From GCA-2698665 sp038101125 (lineage in GTDB: Bacteria > Pseudomonadota > Gammaproteobacteria > GCA-002705445 > GCA-002716945): DNA of 43,705 nucleotides. The notes beneath the pieces are model-generated. The model was not told the origin of the DNA and ran no database searches. It was given only the letters and a program-made list of their open reading frames with translations. Positions 17,218-25,063 of the stretch are shown in pieces. The DNA lies in NCBI GenBank assembly GCA_038101125.1, contig JAYNVZ010000009.1, positions 1-43,705 on the forward strand, read 5' to 3'. Each line of letters begins with the position of its first letter. Within the stretch, counting starts at the first letter, position 1. The position numbers were made by a program, and so were the translations under genes.

Positions 17218-18202
17218 AATCATTCAATAATTTAATATAGTTATCTTTATGTCCTAGTTTAGCCCCATATACTTGGATGATTTTTGAAGAACAATAATTA
17301 GCAAAATTTAGTGATTCTTGAGGGTTGGTTCCATCATATTTATGCATATATGCGCCAAGAAACATATCACCTGCACCCGTGAAGTCTTTTGATGATACAT
17401 TTAATCCCTTCGTAGAATATGAATTATGACCATCAAAACAAACTGCTCCATTACTCCCTAGTGTTATGACATATTCATTTGTTATTCCTCTAAGAAATTC
17501 CTGAGCATCTTTTAAGTTATCTGTTTCTGAAAAATTCAATGCTTCTTGTTCATTACAAAATATTATATCTACTTTATTTTTAAATAATTTTAATAAACTA
17601 TCTCTAAAAAAGGAAACTATATTTGGATCTGAAAGAGTTATAACTTTTTTTGTTGATGTTTGTTCAGTATGCTCTAGCGCAGAGATCCCGACAGACAATG
17701 TGTCTTCAGATGTTACCAAATATCCTTCAATCAATAAATACTCTGATGATACTAGCGCATCTTTATTAATATCAGTTACATCTAATAAAGATGATGACCC
17801 AAGATAAGTATTCATAGTTCTTTCATTATCTGGTGTAATTAAAACTAAACATTCACCGCTTTGTTGTTGTTCAGTTTGATTTACAAATGATTCTACTCCA
17901 GAATCAATTAAGCATGTAATGAAGTCATCTCCTGTTTTATCAGCCGAAACCTTCCCTGAAAAACATACGCTGTTATCAAACTGAGCCATTGTGAAAATAG
18001 AGTTTGCAACTGATCCTCCCGGAACAATTTTCTCTGGAGGCCTAATATTTCTCAAAGAATTATGAACTTTATAATGTTTATCATGTTCATTTAATAGCAT
18101 GCAACCCTTGTCTAGACCTAAGTTTTTTAAAACTTCATCATTTACTTTATACTCATAATCAAGTAGCGCATTACCTATGCCATACATTTTATATTTATTC
18201 AT
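17207..18202 (-). CDS. PfkB-family carbohydrate/nucleoside kinase (adenosine kinase-like)
   Basis: 331 aa ribokinase-fold kinase. It starts YGIGNALLDYEYKV, has VPGGSVANS (the first PfkB signature) near residues 57-65 and DFTGAGDMFLGAY with the catalytic base Asp279. It resembles the branch often annotated as adenosine kinase, but substrate cannot be read from sequence. The open frame continues upstream through the tRNA gene; I chose the ATG at 18202, which has a Shine-Dalgarno (AAAGGA) 7 nt upstream and matches the family N-terminus. It starts 24 nt after the tRNA, so the two may share a transcript. Confidence 0.87.
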   Translation of the reverse strand: MNKYKMYGIGNALLDYEYKVNDEVLKNLGLDKGCMLLNEHDKHYKVHNSLRNIRPPEKIVPGGSVANSIFTMAQFDNSVCFSGKVSADKTGDDFITCLIDSGVESFVNQTEQQQSGECLVLITPDNERTMNTYLGSSSLLDVTDINKDALVSSEYLLIEGYLVTSEDTLSVGISALEHTEQTSTKKVITLSDPNIVSFFRDSLLKLFKNKVDIIFCNEQEALNFSETDNLKDAQEFLRGITNEYVITLGSNGAVCFDGHNSYSTKGLNVSSKDFTGAGDMFLGAYMHKYDGTNPQESLNFANYCSSKIIQVYGAKLGHKDNYIKLLNDFKS

Positions 18203-18226
18203 AATTTTCCTTTCTGTTAAATTTAA

Positions 18227-18309
18227 TAGCGAAGGAGGGAGTCGAACCCTCACGCACTTGCATGCAAGGGATTTTGAATCCCTCGTGTCTACCATTCCAC
18301 CACTTCGCC
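18227..18309 (-). tRNA. tRNA-Leu (anticodon CAA)
   Basis: Reading the minus strand, an acceptor stem GGCGAAG/CUUCGCU (first pair G-U), a D arm with GGUAGAC, an anticodon stem AGGGA/UCCCU with loop UUCAAAA (anticodon CAA), a class II long variable arm, and a T arm GAGGG-UUCGACU-CCCUC fold into tRNA-Leu reading UUG. The discriminator base is A. The 3' CCA is not encoded and must be added enzymatically. Confidence 0.95.
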
Positions 18310-18319
18310 AGAGAAGATA

Positions 18320-18348
18320 ATTGTAACAAATTAAGGTTTGACATCCAA
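18320..18348 (-). promoter_or_regulatory. Promoter of tRNA-Leu (and PfkB kinase)
   Basis: On the minus strand TTGGAT (18343-18348), a 17-nt spacer and TGT-TACAAT (extended -10, hexamer 18320-18325). The start would fall a few nt before the tRNA 5' end at 18309. Confidence 0.5.
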
Positions 18349-18351
18349 ATA

Positions 18352-18360
18352 TGATATAAT
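18352..18360 (+). promoter_or_regulatory. Extended -10 promoter of the small membrane protein gene
   Basis: TGATATAAT is a consensus extended -10 element. The hexamer ends 6 nt before the ATG at 18367, so transcription would start at the start codon. A TTGACA at 18338-18343 is only 11 nt upstream, too close to serve as the -35. The element lies just outside the divergent tRNA promoter. Confidence 0.5.
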
Positions 18361-18366
18361 TTAAAC

Positions 18367-18564
18367 ATGGATATAATGACATACACGATTGTTGCCATAG
18401 TAATTGTTATCTTTGCTTTTTATATTGTAACTCAAATAAAGTTATCCAAAAAAATTGCTCTCAAAGACACCACACTAGAGAATATTGAAGAAAAGCTTAA
18501 AAAACATAAATTAATAGGTGGCAGACATAAGAGAACTAATAAAAAAAATCCTCCAATAGTCTAG
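18367..18564 (+). CDS. Small single-span membrane protein, function unknown
   Basis: 65 aa: a hydrophobic helix at about residues 7-22 followed by a lysine-rich cytoplasmic-type tail (KKIALKDT, EEKLKKHK, GGRHKRTNKKNPP). I do not recognise the family. Support for it being real: a consensus extended -10 positioned for a leaderless start, a membrane helix followed by a basic tail (positive-inside, N-out), and a stop just 1 nt short of the convergent gene's stop. No Shine-Dalgarno is present. An internal Met at 18376 is an alternative start. Confidence 0.55.
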   Translation: MDIMTYTIVAIVIVIFAFYIVTQIKLSKKIALKDTTLENIEEKLKKHKLIGGRHKRTNKKNPPIV

Positions 18565-18565
18565 T

Positions 18566-19006
18566 TTAGTTGTTTTTTTTTGCTGATTTAGCTCGTTTAG
18601 CCATTTCAGGCGAATATGCTTCACCTGACCATAGCATACTGTATACAATTTCTTCGTTACCATTTTCACAGACATCTATGACTTTTTGAAATAATGGTTG
18701 AAATGTATCGCTTTTATGAGAATTTTCATGATCTTCATATGTTTTCCAAAATGTTATTATCAAAGCTTCACGATCTTTAAGGTCAGATGCTAAAGCTTTG
18801 CCTATATTACTGCCTTCATTCGAAATTTGGCCGCTGTTTAGAACTACCATCCCACCTATAAAACCTGTATCTGAGTGATAAGTTTTTACATTTTCGCACA
18901 TCAGCGCAACCCTTTCCTGAAGGTCATCGAGCGTATACTCTTTTTTCAAAATTACGCGATTAATTGTAACAATGCCGTCAAAAGGAAAATTATTTATTAA
19001 ACTCAT
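18566..19006 (-). CDS. Conserved-looking protein of unknown function, possible dimeric alpha/beta-barrel (ABM-like) fold
   Basis: 146 aa soluble protein without signal peptide. Features: VTINRVILKKEYTLDDLQERVALMC, TGFIGGMVVLNSG, EALIITFWKTYEDHENSH and YSMLWSGEAYSP. The strand-helix-strand order, with FIGG..V and ALIITFWKTYEDHE resembling the ferredoxin-like half of antibiotic-biosynthesis-monooxygenase (ABM) domains, suggests that fold, at low certainty. It is transcribed divergently from queA with its own extended -10 promoter 5 nt before the ATG and no Shine-Dalgarno. The C-terminus is lysine-rich. Confidence 0.7.
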   Translation of the reverse strand: MSLINNFPFDGIVTINRVILKKEYTLDDLQERVALMCENVKTYHSDTGFIGGMVVLNSGQISNEGSNIGKALASDLKDREALIITFWKTYEDHENSHKSDTFQPLFQKVIDVCENGNEEIVYSMLWSGEAYSPEMAKRAKSAKKNN

Positions 19007-19011
19007 AATTT

Positions 19012-19040
19012 ATTAGAACAAATAATCACAATTAAATCAA
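19012..19040 (-). promoter_or_regulatory. Promoter of the 146-aa unknown gene
   Basis: Minus strand TTGATT (19035-19040), 17-nt spacer, TCTAAT (19012-19017) preceded by TGT, i.e. an extended -10. The hexamer ends 5 nt before the ATG, predicting a leaderless message. Confidence 0.5.
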
Positions 19041-19059
19041 TATAAGTATATACTTATAT
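19040..19059 (+). repeat. 20-bp perfect palindrome between divergent promoters
   Basis: A perfect dyad with half-site atataagtat, touching the -35 of the minus-strand gene and ending 9 nt before the -35 of queA. It may be an operator; AT-richness makes chance palindromes less rare, so the function is open. Confidence 0.5.
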
Positions 19060-19068
19060 ACAATAATA

Positions 19069-19096
19069 TTGACATGAGTTTGAGACAATATATTAT
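19069..19096 (+). promoter_or_regulatory. Promoter of queA-tgt-yajC-secD-secF
   Basis: TTGACA (19069-19074), 16-nt spacer, TATTAT (19091-19096). The -10 ends 10 nt before the queA ATG at 19107, so the leader would be only about 4 nt. This also rules out the in-frame ATG at 19074, which lies inside the promoter. Confidence 0.6.
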
Positions 19097-19106
19097 TTTT
19101 GTTTAC

Positions 19107-20138
19107 ATGAATAACACTTCTATAGATTTATATGATTATAATTTGCCAAAAGAGCAAATTGCCAGTGAACCATTAGAGCATAGAGAGCAGTCAAAGCTAT
19201 TACATCTAACTTATAATGATTTGCAGACCTATGAGCGAAAATTTTATGACTTATTAGATGTCTTAAATCCTGGTGACTTATTAATATTGAATAATACTAG
19301 AGTTATCCCAGCACGAATTAACATGCATAAGGAAACAGGTGGAAAAATTGAAATACTTTTCCATAGGAAAATCACCAACAAGATTTGTGAAGCTATATTC
19401 TCATCATCTCGACCACCAAAAATAAACACAACTTTGATTATGAATGATAATAGAATATTTAAAGTGTTGTCTTTAACCAAAAATATATTAACTTTGAAAT
19501 CAATAAACAAAATGAGCATTTTTGAAATTTATGAAAAATATGGTGAAGTACCATTACCTAAGTATATTAAAAGAGCAGTCTCTAGAACTGATAAGAAGAA
19601 ATATCAGACTGTTTATGCAGAGTCGAATGGATCGGTAGCAGCGCCAACAGCGGGTTTGCATTTTACTGATGATATAATCGAAAAGTTAATCAATAAAGGA
19701 ATTAATGTTAAATATATGACCCTTCATATAAGTTATAATACATTTAAACCTATAACTAGCAAGAGCTATCTAGATCATGAAATTGGAAGTGAGTATATTA
19801 ATATTGAAGATGATATATTTTCAATGATTAATAAAACTAAAAAATTAAAAAAAAGAGTTATAGCTGTAGGGACCACAGTTACAAGAGCTATTGAGTTTTG
19901 CTATACAAATCAAATTCAAAAAGCTTATGATGGACCTGCTGATTTATTTATTTATCCTGGCTATAACTTTATAGCAGTTGATTGTATAATTACAAACTTT
20001 CACTTGCCGAAATCATCGTTGTTATTATTAGTGTGTGCTTTTTTTGGCAAAGACAGAATTATTGATGCATATAATTTTGCAGTTAAAAAAAAATATCGGT
20101 TCTATAGTTTTGGTGACTGTATGTTTTTGGAAAAATAA
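19107..20138 (+). CDS. queA: tRNA preQ1(34) S-adenosylmethionine ribosyltransferase-isomerase
   Basis: 343 aa. QueA transfers and isomerises the ribosyl group of SAM onto preQ1 in tRNA, giving epoxyqueuosine. Landmarks: YDYNLPKEQIASEP at the N-terminus, LLILNNTRVIPARI near 60, SVAAPTAGLHFT and VGTTVTRAIE, and NFHLPKSSLLLLV near the end. The start at 19107 fits the family N-terminus; the longer frame from 19074 overlaps the promoter. There is no Shine-Dalgarno. tgt starts 3 nt after the stop. Confidence 0.96.
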   Translation: MNNTSIDLYDYNLPKEQIASEPLEHREQSKLLHLTYNDLQTYERKFYDLLDVLNPGDLLILNNTRVIPARINMHKETGGKIEILFHRKITNKICEAIFSSSRPPKINTTLIMNDNRIFKVLSLTKNILTLKSINKMSIFEIYEKYGEVPLPKYIKRAVSRTDKKKYQTVYAESNGSVAAPTAGLHFTDDIIEKLINKGINVKYMTLHISYNTFKPITSKSYLDHEIGSEYINIEDDIFSMINKTKKLKKRVIAVGTTVTRAIEFCYTNQIQKAYDGPADLFIYPGYNFIAVDCIITNFHLPKSSLLLLVCAFFGKDRIIDAYNFAVKKKYRFYSFGDCMFLEK

Positions 20139-20141
20139 TTT

Positions 20142-21239
20142 ATGAAATTTGAAATTAAAAAAAAATCCAAAAAAGCAAGAGTTGGAAATCTTTCTTTACT
20201 TCATGGAGATGTTAAAACTCCTGCATTTATGACCGTAGGGACTTATGGTTCAGTAAAATCGCTGACGAACCAGGATCTTAAAGAATGTAATGCAGAAATG
20301 ATTCTATGTAATGCTTATCATCTTATGATTAGACCTGAAAGTAATTTAATAGAAAAAGCTGGAGGATTACATAAGTTTATGAATTGGTCTAAACCTATCT
20401 TGACAGATTCAGGTGGTTATCAAGTTTTTAGTTTGTCTAATCAAACAAAAGTCTCCAATCGTGGTGTGGAGTTTAAGTCACCATTAAATGGGAATAAATT
20501 ATTCATGTCACCGGAAAAGTCTATCGAAACCCAATTGTATCTTGGTAGTGATATCATGATGATATTTGATGAGTGCACCTCATACCCGTCTAATGAAGAA
20601 GATACTGAGAGGTCTATGGAATTATCATTAAGGTGGGCGGAGATGTCCTTTAATGCGAATAATTCAAATATGCCATTATTTGGTATAGTTCAAGGTGGGA
20701 TGTATTTAGATTTAAGAGAAAAATCTTTAAAAGAACTTCTTAAGTATAATTTTGATGGTTATGCGCTAGGTGGTTTGTCTGTTGGAGAGCCAGATCATAT
20801 TAGAAGAAAGGTTATAGAAGCTATTGGAGACAAGTTGCCTGCGAATAAGCCAAGATACTTAATGGGCGTAGGCAAACCTTTAGATATTATCCATGCGGTA
20901 AACAATGGAATTGATATGTTCGATTGTGTGATTCCTACAAGAAATGCCAGGAATGGTCAATTATTTACTAACCATGGCGTGCTAAACATTCGTAACAGCA
21001 AATACGAAGAAGATCTAAGGCCAATAGATCAATCCTGTGGTTGTTTTTCATGTAATAATTATTCTAGAGCATATATTAGACATTTAGATAAGTGCAATGA
21101 TATATTAGCTGCAAGACTTATGTCGATTCATAATGTATACTTTTATCAAGAATTTATGGGACAAATAAGGTCGGCAATAGATAATGATTCTCTTGAAGAC
21201 CTGATAAAACAAACTGAAAATAATTATATAAGCATATGA
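20142..21239 (+). CDS. tgt: Queuine tRNA-ribosyltransferase
   Basis: 365 aa TIM barrel that exchanges guanine 34 for preQ1 in tRNAs with GUN anticodons. Catalytic aspartates are in LTDSGGYQVFS and DCVIPTRNARNG; the zinc site is CGCFSCNNYSRAYIRHL with the later His in LMSIHN. With queA here and queF at 36754-37137, the late queuosine pathway is represented. The gene lies between queA and yajC as in E. coli. Confidence 0.97.
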   Translation: MKFEIKKKSKKARVGNLSLLHGDVKTPAFMTVGTYGSVKSLTNQDLKECNAEMILCNAYHLMIRPESNLIEKAGGLHKFMNWSKPILTDSGGYQVFSLSNQTKVSNRGVEFKSPLNGNKLFMSPEKSIETQLYLGSDIMMIFDECTSYPSNEEDTERSMELSLRWAEMSFNANNSNMPLFGIVQGGMYLDLREKSLKELLKYNFDGYALGGLSVGEPDHIRRKVIEAIGDKLPANKPRYLMGVGKPLDIIHAVNNGIDMFDCVIPTRNARNGQLFTNHGVLNIRNSKYEEDLRPIDQSCGCFSCNNYSRAYIRHLDKCNDILAARLMSIHNVYFYQEFMGQIRSAIDNDSLEDLIKQTENNYISI

Positions 21240-21246
21240 GGGTATT

Positions 21247-21570
21247 ATGAACTTTATTGAAATTGCGAATGCATCAACAGCAACACAAGAACCATCAGCA
21301 CTAGGTTTTTTATTACCTATATTTATTTTGGTTTTAATGTATTTTATTTTGATACGACCTCAATCTAAAAAACTAAAAGAACATAAGCAAATGCTAACAG
21401 AGTTGAAAGTCGGAGATGAAATATCTACTGCTGGAGGTTTATTGGGTAAAATTATAAAAGTAGGTGAGTCATATATTCAGCTTAAAATATCTGATAATGT
21501 TGACATAAAACTACAGAAATCATCTGTAAACAAGATACTCCCAAAGAATTCATTGGAGTCAATTAAGTAA
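21247..21570 (+). CDS. yajC: Preprotein translocase subunit YajC
   Basis: 107 aa: one membrane helix (~19-36, FLLPIFILVLMYFILIRPQ) followed by a small beta domain containing LKVGDEISTAGGLLGKI, the YajC signature. It associates with SecDF. Shine-Dalgarno GAGGG is 7 nt upstream. secD begins 2 nt after its stop. Confidence 0.95.
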   Translation: MNFIEIANASTATQEPSALGFLLPIFILVLMYFILIRPQSKKLKEHKQMLTELKVGDEISTAGGLLGKIIKVGESYIQLKISDNVDIKLQKSSVNKILPKNSLESIK

Positions 21571-21572
21571 AA

Positions 21573-23354
21573 ATGTCTAGTTATCCGAGATGGAAATATT
21601 TTTTGGTATTGCTAGTTCTTCTAGCCTCAATAATATACTCACTTCCTAACCTATATCATTCGAAACCCGCAATTGAAATAGGCATAGAAGATGTTAATGT
21701 TTCAGAAATTATTAAAACATTAAGTCATCCTAAAGATGATATTATCCATGAAGATAATAAAATAACTCTGTTGTTTGATAATACTGAATCTCAACTTTTA
21801 TCTTATGAAAAATTAAGAAAAACTAATCTCTTATCTAGTTACAGCTTAACTAGTTATATAAACTTGCCTGATTGGCTTAGATCTATAAATGCATACCCAA
21901 TGTACTTAGGCCTAGATCTAAAAGGTGGAGTTCATTTTCTTTTACAGGTAGACAAAGATAATATTGAAAAAAACTTATTAAGAGAAATTGAGAGCGATGT
22001 TAAAGGTATTCTTATTGAAAATAAACATAGATATACGTCTTTCATAAAAACCGATAATAAAGTTGAAATCAAGTTTAGTATTGATAAACCCATTGAAAGT
22101 ATTATATCAATTATTAATAATCAAATCCCTAATCTTGATATAAATAAAAAAACTGAAAAAGATTTCGTTATTTTACATATTACTCCATCTATGGAGCTGA
22201 TAAATAATGATATTAAAAGTGCACTAGCAAAAAATTTGACGATTCTTCGATCAAGAGTTGATGAATTAGGAGTTTCGCAACCAATTCTTCAAAAACAAGG
22301 TCAAGACAGAATTATTATTCAATTGCCAGGTTTACAAGACTCTACGAGAGCAAAAGGTATTTTGGGCTCCACAGCTACTTTAGAGTTTAGGTTAACAAAA
22401 GGCACTCAAGAAGATTGGTATAATTCTAAAATTAATGGTGTGCCAACTGTTAATTCTTCAAGCTTATATAAAATGAGAGATGATACCCCCATATTATTAT
22501 CAAGAAAAGTAATTGTTGGAGGTGCAGATATAAAGGGTGCAAACAGTGGTTTTGATGCAGATACAAATAGCCCTGCAGTATTTGTTAATTTGAGTGATTA
22601 TGGTGCTTCGAAGATGCTAGATACTACAAATAAAAATATTGGCAATAGAATGGCAGTTGTATTTGTAGAAAAAAATAAAAGTGAAGTTATAAATGTAGCT
22701 GTTATAAGAGAAGCATTTAGCAAAAGATTTCAAATTACTGGCTTGAATATGGACGAGGCTCAGGATTTATCTATTCTTTTAAGATCTGGAGCTTTGAGCG
22801 CCCCAATGGAGATTGTTGAAGAGAGAACAGTGGGCCCAAGCTTGGGTGAGTCAAATATACTAGCTGGTAAGAATTCTATGTACTTTGGATTATTCTTAGT
22901 AGCTTTATTTATGTTTATCTATTATAGATTATTTGGTTTTATAGCTAATATAGCGCTTATAGCTAACATTGTTATTATTGTAGCTGTATTATCTCTTTTT
23001 CAAGCAACATTAACTTTGTCAGGAATTGCAGGGATAGTATTAACTGTTGGAATGGCAGTAGATGCCAATGTTTTGATATTTGAAAGAATCAGAGAAGAGA
23101 TTGTAAACGGAAGTTCGCCGAATGCGAGTATATATTCGGGTTATCAAAAAGCTTTCTCTACAATTTCTGATGCAAATATTACAACATTAATTGCCGCAAT
23201 TGCTTTACTTACAATAGGTACCGGGGCGGTGAAAGGCTTTGCTATAACACTTGTAATTGGGATTCTATCTTCAATGTTTACATCTATTGTAGGCACTAGG
23301 GCTTTAGTAAGTCTTATATATGAAAAAAGAAATTCAAGGAGTCTCTCTATATAA
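21573..23354 (+). CDS. secD: Protein translocase subunit SecD
   Basis: 593 aa RND-type membrane protein. It has an N-terminal helix, the periplasmic P1 region with MYLGLDLKGGVHFLLQVD near 108-125, and five C-terminal helices with the conserved AGIVLTVGMAVDANVLIFERIREE segment including the proton-relay Asp. SecDF uses the proton gradient to complete export. Slightly shorter than E. coli SecD (615 aa). The stop overlaps the secF start by one base. Confidence 0.96.
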   Translation: MSSYPRWKYFLVLLVLLASIIYSLPNLYHSKPAIEIGIEDVNVSEIIKTLSHPKDDIIHEDNKITLLFDNTESQLLSYEKLRKTNLLSSYSLTSYINLPDWLRSINAYPMYLGLDLKGGVHFLLQVDKDNIEKNLLREIESDVKGILIENKHRYTSFIKTDNKVEIKFSIDKPIESIISIINNQIPNLDINKKTEKDFVILHITPSMELINNDIKSALAKNLTILRSRVDELGVSQPILQKQGQDRIIIQLPGLQDSTRAKGILGSTATLEFRLTKGTQEDWYNSKINGVPTVNSSSLYKMRDDTPILLSRKVIVGGADIKGANSGFDADTNSPAVFVNLSDYGASKMLDTTNKNIGNRMAVVFVEKNKSEVINVAVIREAFSKRFQITGLNMDEAQDLSILLRSGALSAPMEIVEERTVGPSLGESNILAGKNSMYFGLFLVALFMFIYYRLFGFIANIALIANIVIIVAVLSLFQATLTLSGIAGIVLTVGMAVDANVLIFERIREEIVNGSSPNASIYSGYQKAFSTISDANITTLIAAIALLTIGTGAVKGFAITLVIGILSSMFTSIVGTRALVSLIYEKRNSRSLSI

Positions 23355-24252
23355 TGTTTAAATTAATAAGCCTAAATAGCAATTATAATTTTATTGGTAA
23401 AAGAAAGCCTGCTATTATTTTGTCAGCTTTCTTGATTCTAGTGAGTATTTCAAGTTTTCTCATTCAAGGTCTTAATTGGGGTATAGATTTTTCGAGTGGA
23501 TATGTTGTGCAGCTAAAATTTGATAATAAAATATCTATTAGTGAGATTAGAAATACTTTTGAGGCCAATGATATTAGTGATGCTGTCATACAGTCATTTG
23601 GTAGCAACAAAGAAGTTCTCATTAAACTTAAAGAAGATAGTAACTTCAATAAAGAATCTATAAATAAATTTTTAATCAAAAGTTTNNNNNNNNNNCATGT
23701 AAGATGATTAAACTTGAATTTGTTGGTTCACAAATTGGAGAGGAATTAAGAGATAAAGGTGAGTGGGCAATGTTAGTTGCGCTACTTAGTATACTTGTAT
23801 ACATAGGTTTCAGGTTTGAATTTATATATGGCATTGGAGCAATTATTGCGCTTATACATGATGTGATCATAACTCTCGGCTTCTTTTCTATTTTTCAGAT
23901 AGAATTTAATCTCAGCGTTTTATCTGCAGCATTGGCAGTGATCGGGTATTCCTTGAACGATACTATTGTTGTTTATGATAGGATTAGGGAAAATACCAGA
24001 GTAGTTAAAACAGATCGATATGATAATTTACTTAATAATTCTGTAAATCAGACTTTATCAAGAACTGTTATAACATCTTTAACTACAATGTTTGTATTAG
24101 TCTCTTTATATTTACTTGGCGGTGCTGCCGTAGAATTATTCGCTCTAGCAATGATGATTGGAATACTAGTAGGAACATATTCATCAATTTTTATTGCAAG
24201 TACTAGCTTATTGTTATTAGGAGCCAATGCTGAAATTAGAGAGAATGACTAA
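23354..24252 (+). CDS. secF: Protein translocase subunit SecF (contains assembly gap)
   Basis: The 5' part encodes the first helix and LNWGIDFSSGYVVQLKF; after ten N the 3' part encodes KLEFVGSQIGEEL and the helices with VIGYSLNDTIVVYDRIREN. The two halves are in different frames across the N run, so the gap is a placeholder whose true length should be 2 modulo 3 (8, 11, ...). Comparison with E. coli SecF suggests only a few residues are missing. The full protein would be about 300 aa. The 3' end overlaps the convergent SuhB-like gene by 4 nt. Confidence 0.93.
23686..23695. other. Assembly gap (10 N)
   Basis: Ten undetermined bases inside secF. The reading frame changes across it, so ten is not the real length. 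Confidence 0.95.
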
Positions 24253-25025
24253 CCTATCTTTGATAAAACTTTCTTATGTATTAATTCTCTAGCTGCCAAT
24301 AAAGAGTTACATTTGCTTATATCATTTTCCCCATTAATACCTGTTACCAGTACACCTGACTCTCTGCAAATTAATAAACCAGCTGCATAATCCCATATCT
24401 CTATTTTCGGATAAATTAATAAATCTAGTTTGCCTTCTGCCATGTATATCAACTCTAAAGATTTTGATCCAAAAAATCTTTGATTACCATCCAGCATATG
24501 CTCGAGGTTTAATTTAATCTTATTATCATTTATTACATATAAAATTTTTTCGTTTTTAATATTTGTATTTCTTATTTTTTTATTTTCGCACACAGCTCCT
24601 TCTCCCTTTACAGCTGTTACTAACTGATCTTGGACTGGATTATAAATAAGTGAAGCATGTATAACTCCATTGAGAAAGATGCACATGGTTATATTAAACA
24701 AAGGGATTTTGTTAACAAAGTTTTCATAACAGTCTAAGGGATTTATAACCCACACATACCCTGTCCCATCATTAACATTAGGCGAATATTCGATATTAGA
24801 AACTTTCTTTTTGACCTCAGTGATATCTATATTAGTTGGGCCTAAACTATCATTTTCATTAAAAGGATATGATTCACCTATCGATTCAATCATATGAATA
24901 TATAAGAGCTGGTCTAAATGATCATAAGACCTTAAGTCGTCTTGGTTTTTAGACTTATAAATGTTATTAATTATTTCTGCTGCTGACCGGCATGCTTTCA
25001 GTGCTATATTTAATCTAGGTTGCAT
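24249..25025 (-). CDS. suhB: SuhB-like inositol monophosphatase-family protein with degraded active site
   Basis: 258 aa, aligning end to end with E. coli SuhB: MQPRLNIALKACRSA at the start, IYNPVQDQLVTAVKGEGA in the middle and KIEIWDYAAGLL with Asp212 near the end. Position opposite trmJ-iscR is the suhB locus. Yet the metal-site motif DPLDGT is NPLDCY (95-100), the TNVD segment is YDHLD (~34-38), and the ITEES glutamates appear as FNENDS. Phosphatase activity is doubtful. E. coli SuhB also works in the Nus complex in rRNA antitermination, where catalysis is not needed, so selection for that role would explain retention. Confidence 0.82.
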   Translation of the reverse strand: MQPRLNIALKACRSAAEIINNIYKSKNQDDLRSYDHLDQLLYIHMIESIGESYPFNENDSLGPTNIDITEVKKKVSNIEYSPNVNDGTGYVWVINPLDCYENFVNKIPLFNITMCIFLNGVIHASLIYNPVQDQLVTAVKGEGAVCENKKIRNTNIKNEKILYVINDNKIKLNLEHMLDGNQRFFGSKSLELIYMAEGKLDLLIYPKIEIWDYAAGLLICRESGVLVTGINGENDISKCNSLLAARELIHKKVLSKIG

Positions 25026-25026
25026 G

Positions 25027-25055
25027 TTGTGTTAATCCAATAAAATAACCATAAT
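25027..25055 (+). promoter_or_regulatory. Possible promoter of trmJ
   Basis: TTGTGT (25027-25032), 17-nt spacer, CATAAT (25050-25055), 8 nt before the trmJ ATG. It would give a leader of about 2 nt. The -35 is weak. Confidence 0.35.
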
Positions 25056-25063
25056 ACTACAAT

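Noticed and set aside
18338..18360. TTGACA plus TATAAT as a classical promoter for the small membrane gene
   Set aside because: The spacer is only 11 nt. The extended TG of the -10 is a better explanation.
18203..18382. N-terminal extension of the PfkB kinase frame
   Set aside because: It runs through the tRNA-Leu gene and its promoter; the ATG at 18202 has a Shine-Dalgarno and fits the family N-terminus.
23676..23870. Minus-strand frame across the N run
   Set aside because: Antisense to secF and includes undetermined residues.
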